DNA of 64,000 nt from a virus. The stretch is from positions 62,001 to 126,000 of IMG/VR virus record IMGVR_UViG_3300014839_000005, one strand, 5' to 3'. The notes beneath the pieces are model-generated. The model was given only the letters and a program-made list of their open reading frames with translations. It did no database searches and was not told where the DNA came from. Both the position numbers and the translations under genes were made by a program. Positions 16,256-24,585 of this stretch are shown here, in pieces. Numbering within the stretch: position 1 is the stretch's first letter; the number at the start of each line of letters is the position of its first letter.

Positions 16256-16524
16256 TTAACCTTGAAAAAATAGTTCAAGATGCTTTTATAGATGAACTTC
16301 AAAAACTTTCTAATGAAGAATCTCAACTTGAGCGAGGCATTGAGGTTGAAAAAGAACATTTGCCTACAGTGAAAAAAATACAGGCTAGTATTAAAGATGG
16401 TAAAATTACAATGCCTCATAAAAAGATATATGAATCTATTGCTGAAGATCATTTAAATGAGGAAGATAACCCAAAACGAAAACAGTATTATACATTACTT
16501 AAAAAATTTGTAGATCCAAGTTAA
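16252..16524 (+). CDS. KIA-helix protein with DUF5661-like domain
   Basis: A 90-residue protein overlapping the previous gene by four bases. The tag (IVQDAFIDELQKLS) is at residues 7-20. It is followed by GIEVEKEHLPTVKKI and KIYESIAEDHLNE...YYTLLKKF, matching the layout of the small uncharacterised DUF5661 family. Here the tag is a detachable N-terminal module in front of a recognisable domain. Confidence 0.7.
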   Translation: MINLEKIVQDAFIDELQKLSNEESQLERGIEVEKEHLPTVKKIQASIKDGKITMPHKKIYESIAEDHLNEEDNPKRKQYYTLLKKFVDPS

Positions 16525-16545
16525 TAAATATTTTAGAAAATTAAA

Positions 16546-18417
16546 ATGATTAAATATTTTGAATTTGATTCTATTGATGAGTATGGTCAACATATCATAC
16601 CCATTAATCCCGAATCACCACTTACTAAATTAGCTTCTCCTGGCTATTCTCCAGAGCTTATGAAAGTAATCATAGCTATGAAGAGGGTTCCAGAATATTA
16701 TTATGTTGTAATCAATGCTCTTGGTTCATATGAGGTTTGGGGAAGCAACCGTAATGGAGATGCCTTTCCTGAAAAAGGATTAAGGCATCTTTCGTTACGG
16801 AGTGATATGGGAACGGATCAGGATTATGGATATAAAACTTTTGAATATTATGCAAAATTATTTAAGCATCATGTTAATAAAGATCCTAAAAATTCTTTTG
16901 GCGATATCATTTTTTCCCATTGGAATGATAAGCTTAAAAGAGTTGAACTTATAGTTGGTATTGATAGAGTTAAAGGCGGTGATATTATAGCGGCTCTTGA
17001 AAATGGTGATAATGTCAGTGTATCAATGGGAGCAAAAGTAAAATTTGATAGATGTAATATTTGTGACAATAAATCCTCTACAAGAGAAGCGTATTGTAAA
17101 CATTTAAAGAATTATTTAAGAGCCCTTGTCACTGACGATCTTGCGAGACAATGGTCAAGAGAGACTGGAAAACTCATTCTCCCTGGTACAGTTGTTTTTG
17201 CTATTAATGATTTTCCAAGATTTTTTGATATTAGCAAGGTATGGATTGGGGCGGATAGAACGTCTTATATATTAGGAAAAGCAGCTTCCAGATGTGCAGT
17301 AATATCAGGTATAGATATGGCAGATTCCTTTGGAATTACAGATATAATGATTGATAAATTATCAGCTTTTGGAAAGAAAAGTGAAATAGATAAAGAACTT
17401 GGTGGAGATGCTTTAAGTAATGATAAGTCCAAGGACGGTGAAATTGTCGCTATTCCCAAATCTGATGCATTAAAAAAAGCTATTGACGCTACAATGCAAA
17501 GAACTATAGCTGAAGAACCAAGAATACCAAATTCTATTCTTGATCCCATTGCTTCCACTTTTCCGCTAAACAATATATTCTCTACTTTATTCGGCCTTGG
17601 TATTCATCCTAAGCCAGTAGAAACTCAAAGAATTATTATTATAGCAATTAAACGCCCTGATATAGCAAATTATTTAGATCAAAATAATATGTGTTTTGAT
17701 AGTCAGGAGCCTGTAGAACAATCCGCAGATATTGATATTAATGATAAATTATTTAATGATGTTATTGCAAGAGCATTAATGCCGTATATTGAAAAAAGAA
17801 GTGCCTTTCCTACTTTCTTAGATGCAAGGATGCAAAAAACTCTTGAAAAATATGCTGAGTCAAATGGAATTGAAAGTGTTATTAATAATAATGATTATTG
17901 GTTGCAACAAGGTCCTGGAACTGGGTCTCTTATACAAACATCAAAATTACCTGTTGAATTAGCAGCTCTTGGTGGATTAGCGGCTATTTATGCTGGGTTA
18001 AAATTAAAAGCTGCCGGATATAGCCCTAAAAGAGTTGCAGAAATTTTCATTAATAAACCATGGCTTCGAAATATAATTGGAGGAGGAGTAATGGTTGAAT
18101 TAATGAATCGAATGATTGGTAATGCAGCAAGATTAGATCCATATATTACAAGACCAGCCAATGAATATGAAGATATTTTACAAGATACAAATTTTTCTGG
18201 TCATATACAAAAATACGCTTCAATGGCTAATGCTTTAGGGCTTGGCATTGGTGCTGGTGCAGTAATACTTCCAAGTGCCTATATGATAAATTCGTATAGT
18301 CAAAAATCACTTGTTCCTCCTAAAAGAACTGCCGCTGTTGGGGGAACACTTACTGCATTAGGAACATTAGGATATGATGAAATAAATAAAGCTATTACAA
18401 AAGCTAAAAGATATTAA
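16546..18417 (+). CDS. candidate capsid maturation (prohead) protease fused to a C-terminal region
   Basis: A 623-residue protein. The first 190 residues resemble prohead proteases of large phages: GSNRNGDAFPEKGL (66-79), FKHHVNKDP (106-114) with candidate catalytic His108/109, a strand RVELIVGIDR (132-141), and VSVSMGAKV (157-165) with candidate nucleophile Ser160. CNIC (170-173) with YCKH (183-186) could bind zinc. The remaining 430 residues have no recognised fold and include two Gly-rich hydrophobic segments. It sits just before the scaffold-like and capsid genes, the expected position. The assignment rests on motif pattern and context. The long C-terminal part is unusual and could be a packaged or self-removed extension. 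Confidence 0.6.
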   Translation: MIKYFEFDSIDEYGQHIIPINPESPLTKLASPGYSPELMKVIIAMKRVPEYYYVVINALGSYEVWGSNRNGDAFPEKGLRHLSLRSDMGTDQDYGYKTFEYYAKLFKHHVNKDPKNSFGDIIFSHWNDKLKRVELIVGIDRVKGGDIIAALENGDNVSVSMGAKVKFDRCNICDNKSSTREAYCKHLKNYLRALVTDDLARQWSRETGKLILPGTVVFAINDFPRFFDISKVWIGADRTSYILGKAASRCAVISGIDMADSFGITDIMIDKLSAFGKKSEIDKELGGDALSNDKSKDGEIVAIPKSDALKKAIDATMQRTIAEEPRIPNSILDPIASTFPLNNIFSTLFGLGIHPKPVETQRIIIIAIKRPDIANYLDQNNMCFDSQEPVEQSADIDINDKLFNDVIARALMPYIEKRSAFPTFLDARMQKTLEKYAESNGIESVINNNDYWLQQGPGTGSLIQTSKLPVELAALGGLAAIYAGLKLKAAGYSPKRVAEIFINKPWLRNIIGGGVMVELMNRMIGNAARLDPYITRPANEYEDILQDTNFSGHIQKYASMANALGLGIGAGAVILPSAYMINSYSQKSLVPPKRTAAVGGTLTALGTLGYDEINKAITKAKRY

Positions 18418-18583
18418 ATAATTTATTTTATTCTGTACAAATTATGAGATTAATGATAAAATTTAATAGTAAAAGAAGATAATTTGCTTTTTTTATCTTA
18501 TAGATATTATATTAATTATGTATATATTTGACAGATAGAACGTTAACCAGTCTGTTTCGTTTCACAATATATGGAGGTTTCAA

Positions 18584-19480
18584 ATGCCTAAGTCATCTTT
18601 TGAAGATCACATGAGGATTGTAGAAGGTTCGCACACCAAAACGGCGAGTGCAAAAACAGTTACGCCAAGTCTTCTGGACAAACTTGCAGCTGAGATGGCT
18701 GGTGGTGCGGTTGATTCCACCGCAAAAGCTGCAGTTCCAGATCAGTCAACAGTTGCCGAAGCTGCTCCAGCCGTTGTGGCAGCGACAGAAGCTATTGCTG
18801 TTCCGCAGACAACTATTGCGGGTGGAAATGAAGCTGAGAAGGAAAAAGGGATGATGCCGGCTCCTTCTAAACCTGCTGTTTTTGTTATCGGTGATGGTGA
18901 TAAGAAAGTTACTGATGCTCAGAATTTCAGCAAAGAACCAGCTGCCGTTGCTGAGGCGGCAAAAAATACTGGTGGGTCAGAAAAAACATCTTCTGACAAA
19001 GAGGCTGAAGAGATTGGCCGTACAATGGCTCATTCTTATGTTACTGAAATGCGCAAAATTGCTGTTGATGAACAGTATGATACGGCTGTTGGAATTCTTA
19101 AAGAGGCTGGACTTCTTGATAATTATAAAGTCGATGAATCGCTTGAAAAGAAAGCCTCCGATGAGCCATCCGCCCTTGATAAGATTGCAAACAAGCAGCC
19201 TTTGACAAGGGAAGATATGGTAAAAGCAGCTAATGAATATGTTGAATTATCAAAACAGGCTGAAGAGGCGGATGCTTTTGGCCGTCAGAAAGCCCATGAG
19301 TATTTTGATTCTCTTGTAAAACAAGCTGCTGAGGAAATGGAATCTGAAGAGGAAAAAGACGAGGAAGAGAAAAAGGGAAAGAAAAAAGCTGAAAAAGAAG
19401 AGGGTGAAAAAACAGCCTCTGACGAATCTATTGAAAAAGCAGTTGCAGTTCTTGTAAAAGCTGGAATCGTTCAGGCCTAA
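18584..19480 (+). CDS. scaffold-like head assembly protein
   Basis: A 298-residue, Ala/Glu/Lys-rich, low-complexity protein with a strong ribosome site (TGGAGG). It is rich in the motif K-x-A (KTAS, KLAA, KIAV, KKAS, KIAN, KQAA, KTAS). A variant of the recurring helix is present (RTMAHSYVTEMRKIA, about 145-159), and a very charged stretch (EEEKDEEEKKGKKKAEKEEG) lies near the C-terminus. Composition and location between protease and capsid gene fit a scaffold that is degraded during maturation. Codon use is richer in GC, as in the capsid gene, consistent with high expression. Confidence 0.65.
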   Translation: MPKSSFEDHMRIVEGSHTKTASAKTVTPSLLDKLAAEMAGGAVDSTAKAAVPDQSTVAEAAPAVVAATEAIAVPQTTIAGGNEAEKEKGMMPAPSKPAVFVIGDGDKKVTDAQNFSKEPAAVAEAAKNTGGSEKTSSDKEAEEIGRTMAHSYVTEMRKIAVDEQYDTAVGILKEAGLLDNYKVDESLEKKASDEPSALDKIANKQPLTREDMVKAANEYVELSKQAEEADAFGRQKAHEYFDSLVKQAAEEMESEEEKDEEEKKGKKKAEKEEGEKTASDESIEKAVAVLVKAGIVQA

Positions 19481-19516
19481 TTTTTTTACCCATTATCAGG
19501 GAAAAGGTTTGGCTAA

Positions 19517-20017
19517 ATGACTCCAACTGTAGAACAGTTGATTAGAGAAGCGGCTGGATTAAATGCTCAAAACATTGAGAAGGCCGCTTCTTCTAAAATT
19601 GATAAAACTGAAGCGAAAAAAATTTCGCAAGGATTGATGAAGGTAGCTTCTTTACCATATAAGGAAGCATCTTACAATTCAATCCAAGAAATAATGAAAA
19701 TTGCGTCGACATCTCTTGATTCTTTACTTAATGAGTTAGAAGAAAGAGATAAAAGAATTAATCAATTAAGTAAAATCGCTGAAGTTAGAGAAGTTATTGA
19801 TTCAATGATTGATAGGAGGTTGATTGAGTATCCTGGCATTCAAGAAAAAACAGCAGAACTTCTCAAAAAAAGCGATCATGAATTAGAAATTATTAAAGAA
19901 GCAATAGCTCTTGGAAGCGTTACTTCAAAAAATATATTCTTCGAAGAGAGCGAAAAAATAGCATCAGAGACTCCTGCAAAACGCGGCATATTCGATGGAG
20001 TCGAAGGTTTAGCTTAA
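19517..20017 (+). CDS. helical head assembly protein
   Basis: A 166-residue, fully helical protein with repeated K-hydrophobic-A motifs (EKAAS, MKVAS, MKIAS, SKIAE, EKTAE, EKIAS) at roughly 15-25 residue intervals and a central coiled coil (LLNELEERDKRINQLSKI). It lies between the scaffold-like gene and the decoration-like genes. A second scaffold or core protein processed by the maturation protease is plausible but unproven. Confidence 0.6.
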   Translation: MTPTVEQLIREAAGLNAQNIEKAASSKIDKTEAKKISQGLMKVASLPYKEASYNSIQEIMKIASTSLDSLLNELEERDKRINQLSKIAEVREVIDSMIDRRLIEYPGIQEKTAELLKKSDHELEIIKEAIALGSVTSKNIFFEESEKIASETPAKRGIFDGVEGLA

Positions 20018-20035
20018 TTAAAAAGGAGAATTACT

Positions 20036-20479
20036 ATGTTAGATATTCGAACCCCCTTAAGCAGGGTTGTTAGGGTAACAAGAAAGATTGATATAGGCAA
20101 TTTAGTTGCGGTTCCTGGCGTTTGGGTTGGTATTGATAATGATGGAAAAGCCTATAATGTCGTAACCCCGACAGTTCCTGCCGTTTGCAAACTTGTTATT
20201 GGTTATGCTTCTGCTAATATGTATGAAAGTAATGATGTAAAGGTTGGAAGAATTACGACTCTTGAAAGTATCGGTTGTAGATTTGGTGTTGATTCCGATG
20301 GTTTCAGTGAAGTTGCTGCTGCTGGTAATTATCTTTCTGTTGATGCTTCGTCAACACCAAAAGCTGGAAAGCTTAAAGTTGCTGACTCTGGTGAAACAAT
20401 TGTTGCTGTCGCGGAAGGATATGATGGAGCAACAGGAATTTTGACTTTTACAATCTGTTGCCCAAGTATCATGCCTTAA
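20036..20479 (+). CDS. putative capsid decoration protein, paralogue A (no tail)
   Basis: A 147-residue beta-rich protein with AAAAGGAG upstream. It shares the pattern RVTRK...PGVW...NDG...YES.DV.VGRITTLE.IG with the next two genes and ends at PSIMP without a tail. Three tandem copies immediately before the major capsid gene fit trimeric capsid-stabilising or decorating proteins. No enzymatic residues are seen. Decoration is inferred from position, size and beta content. Confidence 0.65.
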   Translation: MLDIRTPLSRVVRVTRKIDIGNLVAVPGVWVGIDNDGKAYNVVTPTVPAVCKLVIGYASANMYESNDVKVGRITTLESIGCRFGVDSDGFSEVAAAGNYLSVDASSTPKAGKLKVADSGETIVAVAEGYDGATGILTFTICCPSIMP

Positions 20480-20520
20480 TATTGAATTATTTAATGTTAA
20501 CATTAAAATAGGAGAGAACC

Positions 20521-21027
20521 ATGTTAGATATCAAAACCCCGCTTAGCAAATGCACTCGCGTTTCCAGGAAAATTTTTGATCTTTCTACGTTTACCGCTCT
20601 TCCTGGAATATGGCTCAAAGTAAATAATGATGGTTCCGTACAGAATGTCGGAACAAGTTCAAATCCTGCAGTAGCGAAACTCTGCATTGGAAGTTGCACT
20701 GACAATATCTATGAGAGTCATGATGTTGAAGTTGGTAGGATTACAACTCTTGAAACTATCGGCGTCAGATATGCTGTTGATGCTGATGGTTATAATGGTG
20801 CCACTTTCTATCCTGGTGAATATCTTGCTGTTGATTCTGCTTCTACTTTTGAGGGGAAGCTTTCAATGGCAGCGAATGGCGAGACAGTTGTTGCAGTTGT
20901 TGAGGGTTGGGATGGAATTAATGGTCTTCTGACCGTTATCACAGTTGATCCATCCATTATGCCGTCGGTAACGCAGACGACTACCACTACAACGACGACA
21001 ACGACAACTACAACGCCGGCTCCATAA
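20521..21027 (+). CDS. putative capsid decoration protein, paralogue B (poly-Thr tail)
   Basis: A 168-residue paralogue of the gene at 20036, conserved through ITTLETIGVRYAVD and ending the core at PSIMP. It then adds a 20-residue tail of almost pure threonine closing with PAP. The Thr codons vary (ACT/ACC/ACA/ACG), so the tract seems selected at protein level rather than produced by simple slippage. A Thr/Pro tail on a surface protein is a typical substrate for O-linked sugar. Confidence 0.68.
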   Translation: MLDIKTPLSKCTRVSRKIFDLSTFTALPGIWLKVNNDGSVQNVGTSSNPAVAKLCIGSCTDNIYESHDVEVGRITTLETIGVRYAVDADGYNGATFYPGEYLAVDSASTFEGKLSMAANGETVVAVVEGWDGINGLLTVITVDPSIMPSVTQTTTTTTTTTTTTTPAP

Positions 21028-21047
21028 TAAAAAAGAAGGAGTGATAA

Positions 21048-21749
21048 ATGTTAAATATTTTAACATTGCTAAATAAAACCGTTAGGGTCACAAGACAAGT
21101 GAATCTTAGTGGTTTTACAATTGAACCTGGAATGTGGGTTCAAGTTGACAATGACGGCGTTGTCTCCAATATTACGACTGGAACCGCTCCTGCAACTGCA
21201 AAATTATGTATTACTCCAGTTACTGGAAATACATATGAAAGTCATGATGTCAAAGTCGGTCATATTACGACGATGGAAACAATTGGTTGCAGATATGAAG
21301 TGAGTAATGTTGGTTTTACTGGCGGATATTTAAGCAAAGGTGCTTATCTTACAGTTGATACTACTGCTGGGAATAAAGGAAAATTGAGATATGCTCTTGG
21401 TGGAGAACGTGTAGTTGCTGTTGTGGAAAAATATGATTCTGGTGCTGGACTTTTAACTTGTATGATTGTTTCCCCTATTCTTAAGGGAGCGCAATCAAGT
21501 CCGTCAGCATCTGAAAGTCCATCAGCTTCTACCAGTCCTAGTAGTTCAACAAGCGCCTCTGTAAGTCCGTCAGCATCTACTAGCCCTAGCAGTTCAGCTA
21601 GTGCGTCTGTCAGTCCGTCGGCGTCTACAAGTCCAAGTAGTTCAACTAGTGCTTCTGTCAGTCCGTCGGCGTCTAAAAGTCCTAGCAGTTCAGCAAGTAG
21701 GTCTATAAGTCCGTCGGGTTCTGTAAGTCCTAGTGCAAGTGCATCGTAA
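21048..21749 (+). CDS. putative capsid decoration protein, paralogue C (Ser/Pro repeat tail)
   Basis: A 233-residue paralogue of the two preceding genes. The core spans residues 1-148. The C-terminal 85 residues consist almost only of degenerate repeats of SPSAS, SPSSS and SAS. The same repeat type forms the end of the glycine-rich fibre-like protein at 37568. Repeats are imperfect at DNA level. The tail is predicted to be extended, exposed and a possible O-glycosylation target. A hairpin follows the stop codon. Confidence 0.68.
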   Translation: MLNILTLLNKTVRVTRQVNLSGFTIEPGMWVQVDNDGVVSNITTGTAPATAKLCITPVTGNTYESHDVKVGHITTMETIGCRYEVSNVGFTGGYLSKGAYLTVDTTAGNKGKLRYALGGERVVAVVEKYDSGAGLLTCMIVSPILKGAQSSPSASESPSASTSPSSSTSASVSPSASTSPSSSASASVSPSASTSPSSSTSASVSPSASKSPSSSASRSISPSGSVSPSASAS

Positions 21750-21756
21750 GGTTTAT

Positions 21757-21779
21757 GGGGTTGAGCCTTAATCAACCCC
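21757..21779 (+). terminator. hairpin after decoration-like genes
   Basis: A perfect 8-bp stem GGGGTTGA / TCAACCCC with a 7-nt loop lies eight bases after the stop codon. No U-tract follows, so it may be an attenuator or RNA-stability element before the capsid gene rather than a full terminator. Confidence 0.5.
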
Positions 21780-21830
21780 AAGTATTATAACTGTTACTAA
21801 ACTTATTCAAATTATTCAAGGAGTCTTATT

Positions 21831-22850
21831 ATGATTAACGACATCAGTGTAACCCAGTTTAACGAGTCCTTCCTTGAAAAGGTTGCGACAGTTGCTGGTC
21901 AAGCTGAACTCCAAGAGTCTGGTCGTCAGTATGTGAAGACAGAACTCATGGAAGCAGCGTTTTCAAGGGCTATTATTCCACAGGAGCCGATCACAACGGC
22001 AGATTGTCAGCGTAACGTCAAAGACAATTCTCTGTATATCATCAGGGATATCGAACCTACAGCATATGCTGTTGGTGTAGATAATCTTGGTGAGCCGGAC
22101 GGCCAGTATGTAAAGGGCGAAAGGTATATCATACCTATCGTCAATTTCGTGACAAAGCGTTTCCAGATTACGGTTGAAGACCTCAGGGCTTATCAGTATA
22201 AGATCACGAAGAGGATCGAAGATAAGTCAGTTCCTGTTCTTGAGAAGTTGGAAGATAAGTTCTTCCTCCGCCTTATGGGTGCTGCTCTCAGCATTTCCAA
22301 AAAAGGCGTAAAGTATACTGGTTCGCCAACAGTTGATCTTTATATTGCGCACGGCGATATGGTCAAACTGAAGAATACATTGGCTTCTGGTATCAATGCC
22401 AATGATCCAAAGCGCAAAGAGGTTGCCTGTGTTCTGATGTGTCAGGAAGTATGGGAAACTGTTGTTGTTCTGCCAAACGTCGGTGATGACTTTGGTAAGG
22501 ACCGTGTGCTGAATGGCATCACGTCGGATACTCTCCATGGAACGAAAGTGGTTCGCACGATCAAGAGTGATATCCTTCCTATGGGTCATCTCTGGGCGTT
22601 TACGAATCCTGATTTCCTTGGTCACAACTTCGCATTAGGCGATCCTTCTTTTGAGATCAAGTCGACTTTCGGTCTCATTGAATGGCAGACAAAGGAATCT
22701 ATTGGTATGGGTATCGGTAATGCGATGTCTTCGACGCTTCTGACTCTTAAGGGCTCGAAGGCTCCTGGAACATCGACGAATCTTGAGATTTCTGCAGATG
22801 GTACAATTGATGCGGATATCTCGACATATTATGCTTCGTTGACGGTGTAA
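21831..22850 (+). CDS. major capsid protein
   Basis: A 339-residue protein with an HK97-like layout: a helical N-arm, then RDIEPTAYAVGVDNLGEPDG...IPIVNFVTKRFQITVEDLRAYQY and a C-terminal P-domain strand pattern. GGAG is upstream. Its N-terminus contains FNESFLEKVATVAG (residues 11-24), a form of the recurring helix, followed by a charged arm that may be processed. Codon use is markedly richer in GC and C-ending codons than in neighbours, as expected for the most abundant product. A terminator follows directly. Confidence 0.85.
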   Translation: MINDISVTQFNESFLEKVATVAGQAELQESGRQYVKTELMEAAFSRAIIPQEPITTADCQRNVKDNSLYIIRDIEPTAYAVGVDNLGEPDGQYVKGERYIIPIVNFVTKRFQITVEDLRAYQYKITKRIEDKSVPVLEKLEDKFFLRLMGAALSISKKGVKYTGSPTVDLYIAHGDMVKLKNTLASGINANDPKRKEVACVLMCQEVWETVVVLPNVGDDFGKDRVLNGITSDTLHGTKVVRTIKSDILPMGHLWAFTNPDFLGHNFALGDPSFEIKSTFGLIEWQTKESIGMGIGNAMSSTLLTLKGSKAPGTSTNLEISADGTIDADISTYYASLTV

Positions 22851-22874
22851 GTCTCCTTTGGTGGATGGTGATGG

Positions 22875-22911
22875 GAAAGGCCTGGCCTGACAAACGGGCT
22901 GGGCCTTTTTA
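22875..22911 (+). terminator. terminator after the major capsid gene
   Basis: AAAGGCC...GGGCCTTTTT forms a GC-rich stem with an inner imperfect part (TGGCC/GGCT) and a U5 tract, 25 bases after the stop codon. It would limit read-through from the highly expressed capsid gene. Confidence 0.75.
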
Positions 22912-22928
22912 GCTTAAAGGTAAAATGA

Positions 22929-23228
22929 ATGTTATATAAAAATATTTCAGATACTCCAGTTTGGATACTGTGCAATAGCATGAAGACCTTGGTATGTCCT
23001 GGGGAAGTTATTAATTTAAGTATTCCTGATATTAATCATTCAGGATCAACAATGAGATTTTTTGAATCTCTTGCTAAACATCAGGTTGTAAAAACAAATG
23101 GATGGGATATGGCGGAGAAATTAAAAAAAGATCCCATTGCTCAAAAAATCAATGATGAAAATATGCCTGAATTAACGATAGAAAAAAATTTACTTTCTGA
23201 TAAAGCTTCAATAAATGAGGGTAAATAA
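22929..23228 (+). CDS. small post-capsid protein
   Basis: A 99-residue protein. The first half appears beta-rich (VWILCNSMKTLVCPGEVINLSI) and the second half helical and charged. Position between capsid and connector-like genes suggests a head completion or neck role, without direct evidence. Unrecognised family. Confidence 0.55.
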   Translation: MLYKNISDTPVWILCNSMKTLVCPGEVINLSIPDINHSGSTMRFFESLAKHQVVKTNGWDMAEKLKKDPIAQKINDENMPELTIEKNLLSDKASINEGK

Positions 23229-23230
23229 TT

Positions 23231-23716
23231 ATGGCTATATTAACTGAAGCTGATTATATTTCTGCTTTAAGAGATTTTATTAAAGATTATGCTGAACTAA
23301 ATAGACTATTAAAATTTCGTGAAGAAAATAAAGGAAATTTAATAAGTCTATATTTAAATATGGCTTTGGGGTTTTTAAATTCAATTCCTCCATTAATTGC
23401 ATCTTTTGATTTTTCAACATTTCCAATACCGAGTTTATTACTTCATCAAAGTGCAATAGAGGCCTTAATATCAAATGGAATATGCCAGGCGAGAAATGAC
23501 CTTACTTATAACAATGGCGGTATTACAGTTAAAATAAGTGATAAAGAACGTTATTTACAGTTTATACAATTATTAACTAGAATAGCTGACAGCGAAATTA
23601 ATAATTTTAAACAAATGAAAGTTAGCATTAATATTGATAATGCTTGGGGTGGAGTTTCAAGTCCTTACAACACAATACATGGTAATTTGCCTATTAAGCC
23701 GAATAGCATCTTATAG
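23231..23716 (+). CDS. putative head-tail connector protein
   Basis: A 161-residue, mainly helical protein starting two bases after the previous stop. The pattern (LTEADYISALRDFIKDYAELN; IEALISNGICQARNDL) and the gene order after the capsid resemble neck or connector proteins of phages, but no specific family is identified. Its C-terminal 40 residues are polar and possibly disordered. Confidence 0.5.
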   Translation: MAILTEADYISALRDFIKDYAELNRLLKFREENKGNLISLYLNMALGFLNSIPPLIASFDFSTFPIPSLLLHQSAIEALISNGICQARNDLTYNNGGITVKISDKERYLQFIQLLTRIADSEINNFKQMKVSINIDNAWGGVSSPYNTIHGNLPIKPNSIL

Positions 23717-23746
23717 TTCAATGACTTACAAAAGGAGTTATGTTTT

Positions 23747-24490
23747 ATGAAAAAAGATGAATTACTTAAAATGGCTAAAGAGAACAAGGAAGTTGCTGAC
23801 GCTATCATTTTTCTCACAAAATCAGCTCAAGCTGCAACAAATTTTGATGAATCAGTTCCAGCGGTTGGTGGTGCTGCTGAGCAACAGGGCACTGGCGCTG
23901 CCCCAATAGGACAGGCAGCCCCAGTACAGGCTCCTGCCGGCGCTGCAGCCGTCCCAGCTGACCAACAGGCACTTCAAATGGCTGGTGGTGGACAACCGGC
24001 TGTCGACCCCGCTGCAGAAGGTGCTAAGGCCGCTCAGGCTTTCCTAGCCCCTGCATTTCAGGCAGCTGCTCAAGGTGACGCTAACGCACAGCAAACTATT
24101 GCTTTGGCGGCTGGACAGATTGCCAGGGGTGTTGCGGAGGCTGCTAATGAAGCTTCTGGTGGAGGTGGAGGTCAAATACCGCCTGAAGCAGCTGCGGGTG
24201 CTCCAGGCGCTCCAGCAGCCCCAGCAGTACCAGCAACACCTGAATCTCAGGTTGCTGATCAAATAGTAGCTTCTCCTGTTCAGGCTAAAGCAAATGCTAC
24301 TCCAGAAGGTGAGCAGGGCGCAGAAGAGCAAAAAGCTGAAGGAGAAGGTGATGGAGCTGCTGAAGCAAAAGATAAAGATAAAAAAGAAAAAGACAAAAAG
24401 AAACCACCATTTGAAAAGAAATCAGAATTAATGTTCAGCGCTGACACTGTTCGTGGATTAATTCAACTGTCAAAGGCTGGAATTATTTAA
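23747..24490 (+). CDS. Ala/Pro/Gln-rich low-complexity virion-region protein
   Basis: A 247-residue protein with a short helical N-terminus (MKKDELLKMAKENKEVADAI), a long Ala/Pro/Gln/Gly-rich middle (about 45-185), a charged KDKDKKEKDKK segment and a short helical end (RGLIQLSKAGII). The ribosome site is AAAGGAG. The end resembles the end of the scaffold-like protein at 18584 (LVKAGIV). A structural linker or internal head protein is plausible. A strong terminator follows. Confidence 0.6.
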   Translation: MKKDELLKMAKENKEVADAIIFLTKSAQAATNFDESVPAVGGAAEQQGTGAAPIGQAAPVQAPAGAAAVPADQQALQMAGGGQPAVDPAAEGAKAAQAFLAPAFQAAAQGDANAQQTIALAAGQIARGVAEAANEASGGGGGQIPPEAAAGAPGAPAAPAVPATPESQVADQIVASPVQAKANATPEGEQGAEEQKAEGEGDGAAEAKDKDKKEKDKKKPPFEKKSELMFSADTVRGLIQLSKAGII

Positions 24491-24515
24491 TTCTGTTCTT
24501 TATTTTGTCTTAAAC

Positions 24516-24542
24516 AAAGGGCGGAAACAACCGCCCTTTTTT
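24516..24542 (+). terminator. strong intrinsic terminator closing the head module
   Basis: A perfect 9-bp stem AAAGGGCGG / CCGCCCTTT has a 6-nt loop and T6 after it. It separates the head genes from the glycosylation module. Confidence 0.88.
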
Positions 24543-24585
24543 AATATAATGGTTGGGTAATTATGTAAATTTAGCTATATTTTAT

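Noticed and set aside
18535-18580. TTGACA as a promoter upstream of the scaffold-like gene
   Set aside because: A good -35 hexamer is present but no acceptable -10 lies at 16-18 bases, so it was not annotated.
21344-21781. 145-codon frame opposite the SPSAS repeats
   Set aside because: Repetitive DNA keeps the reverse frame open; the product is a Leu/Ala/Asp repeat without its own start signals.
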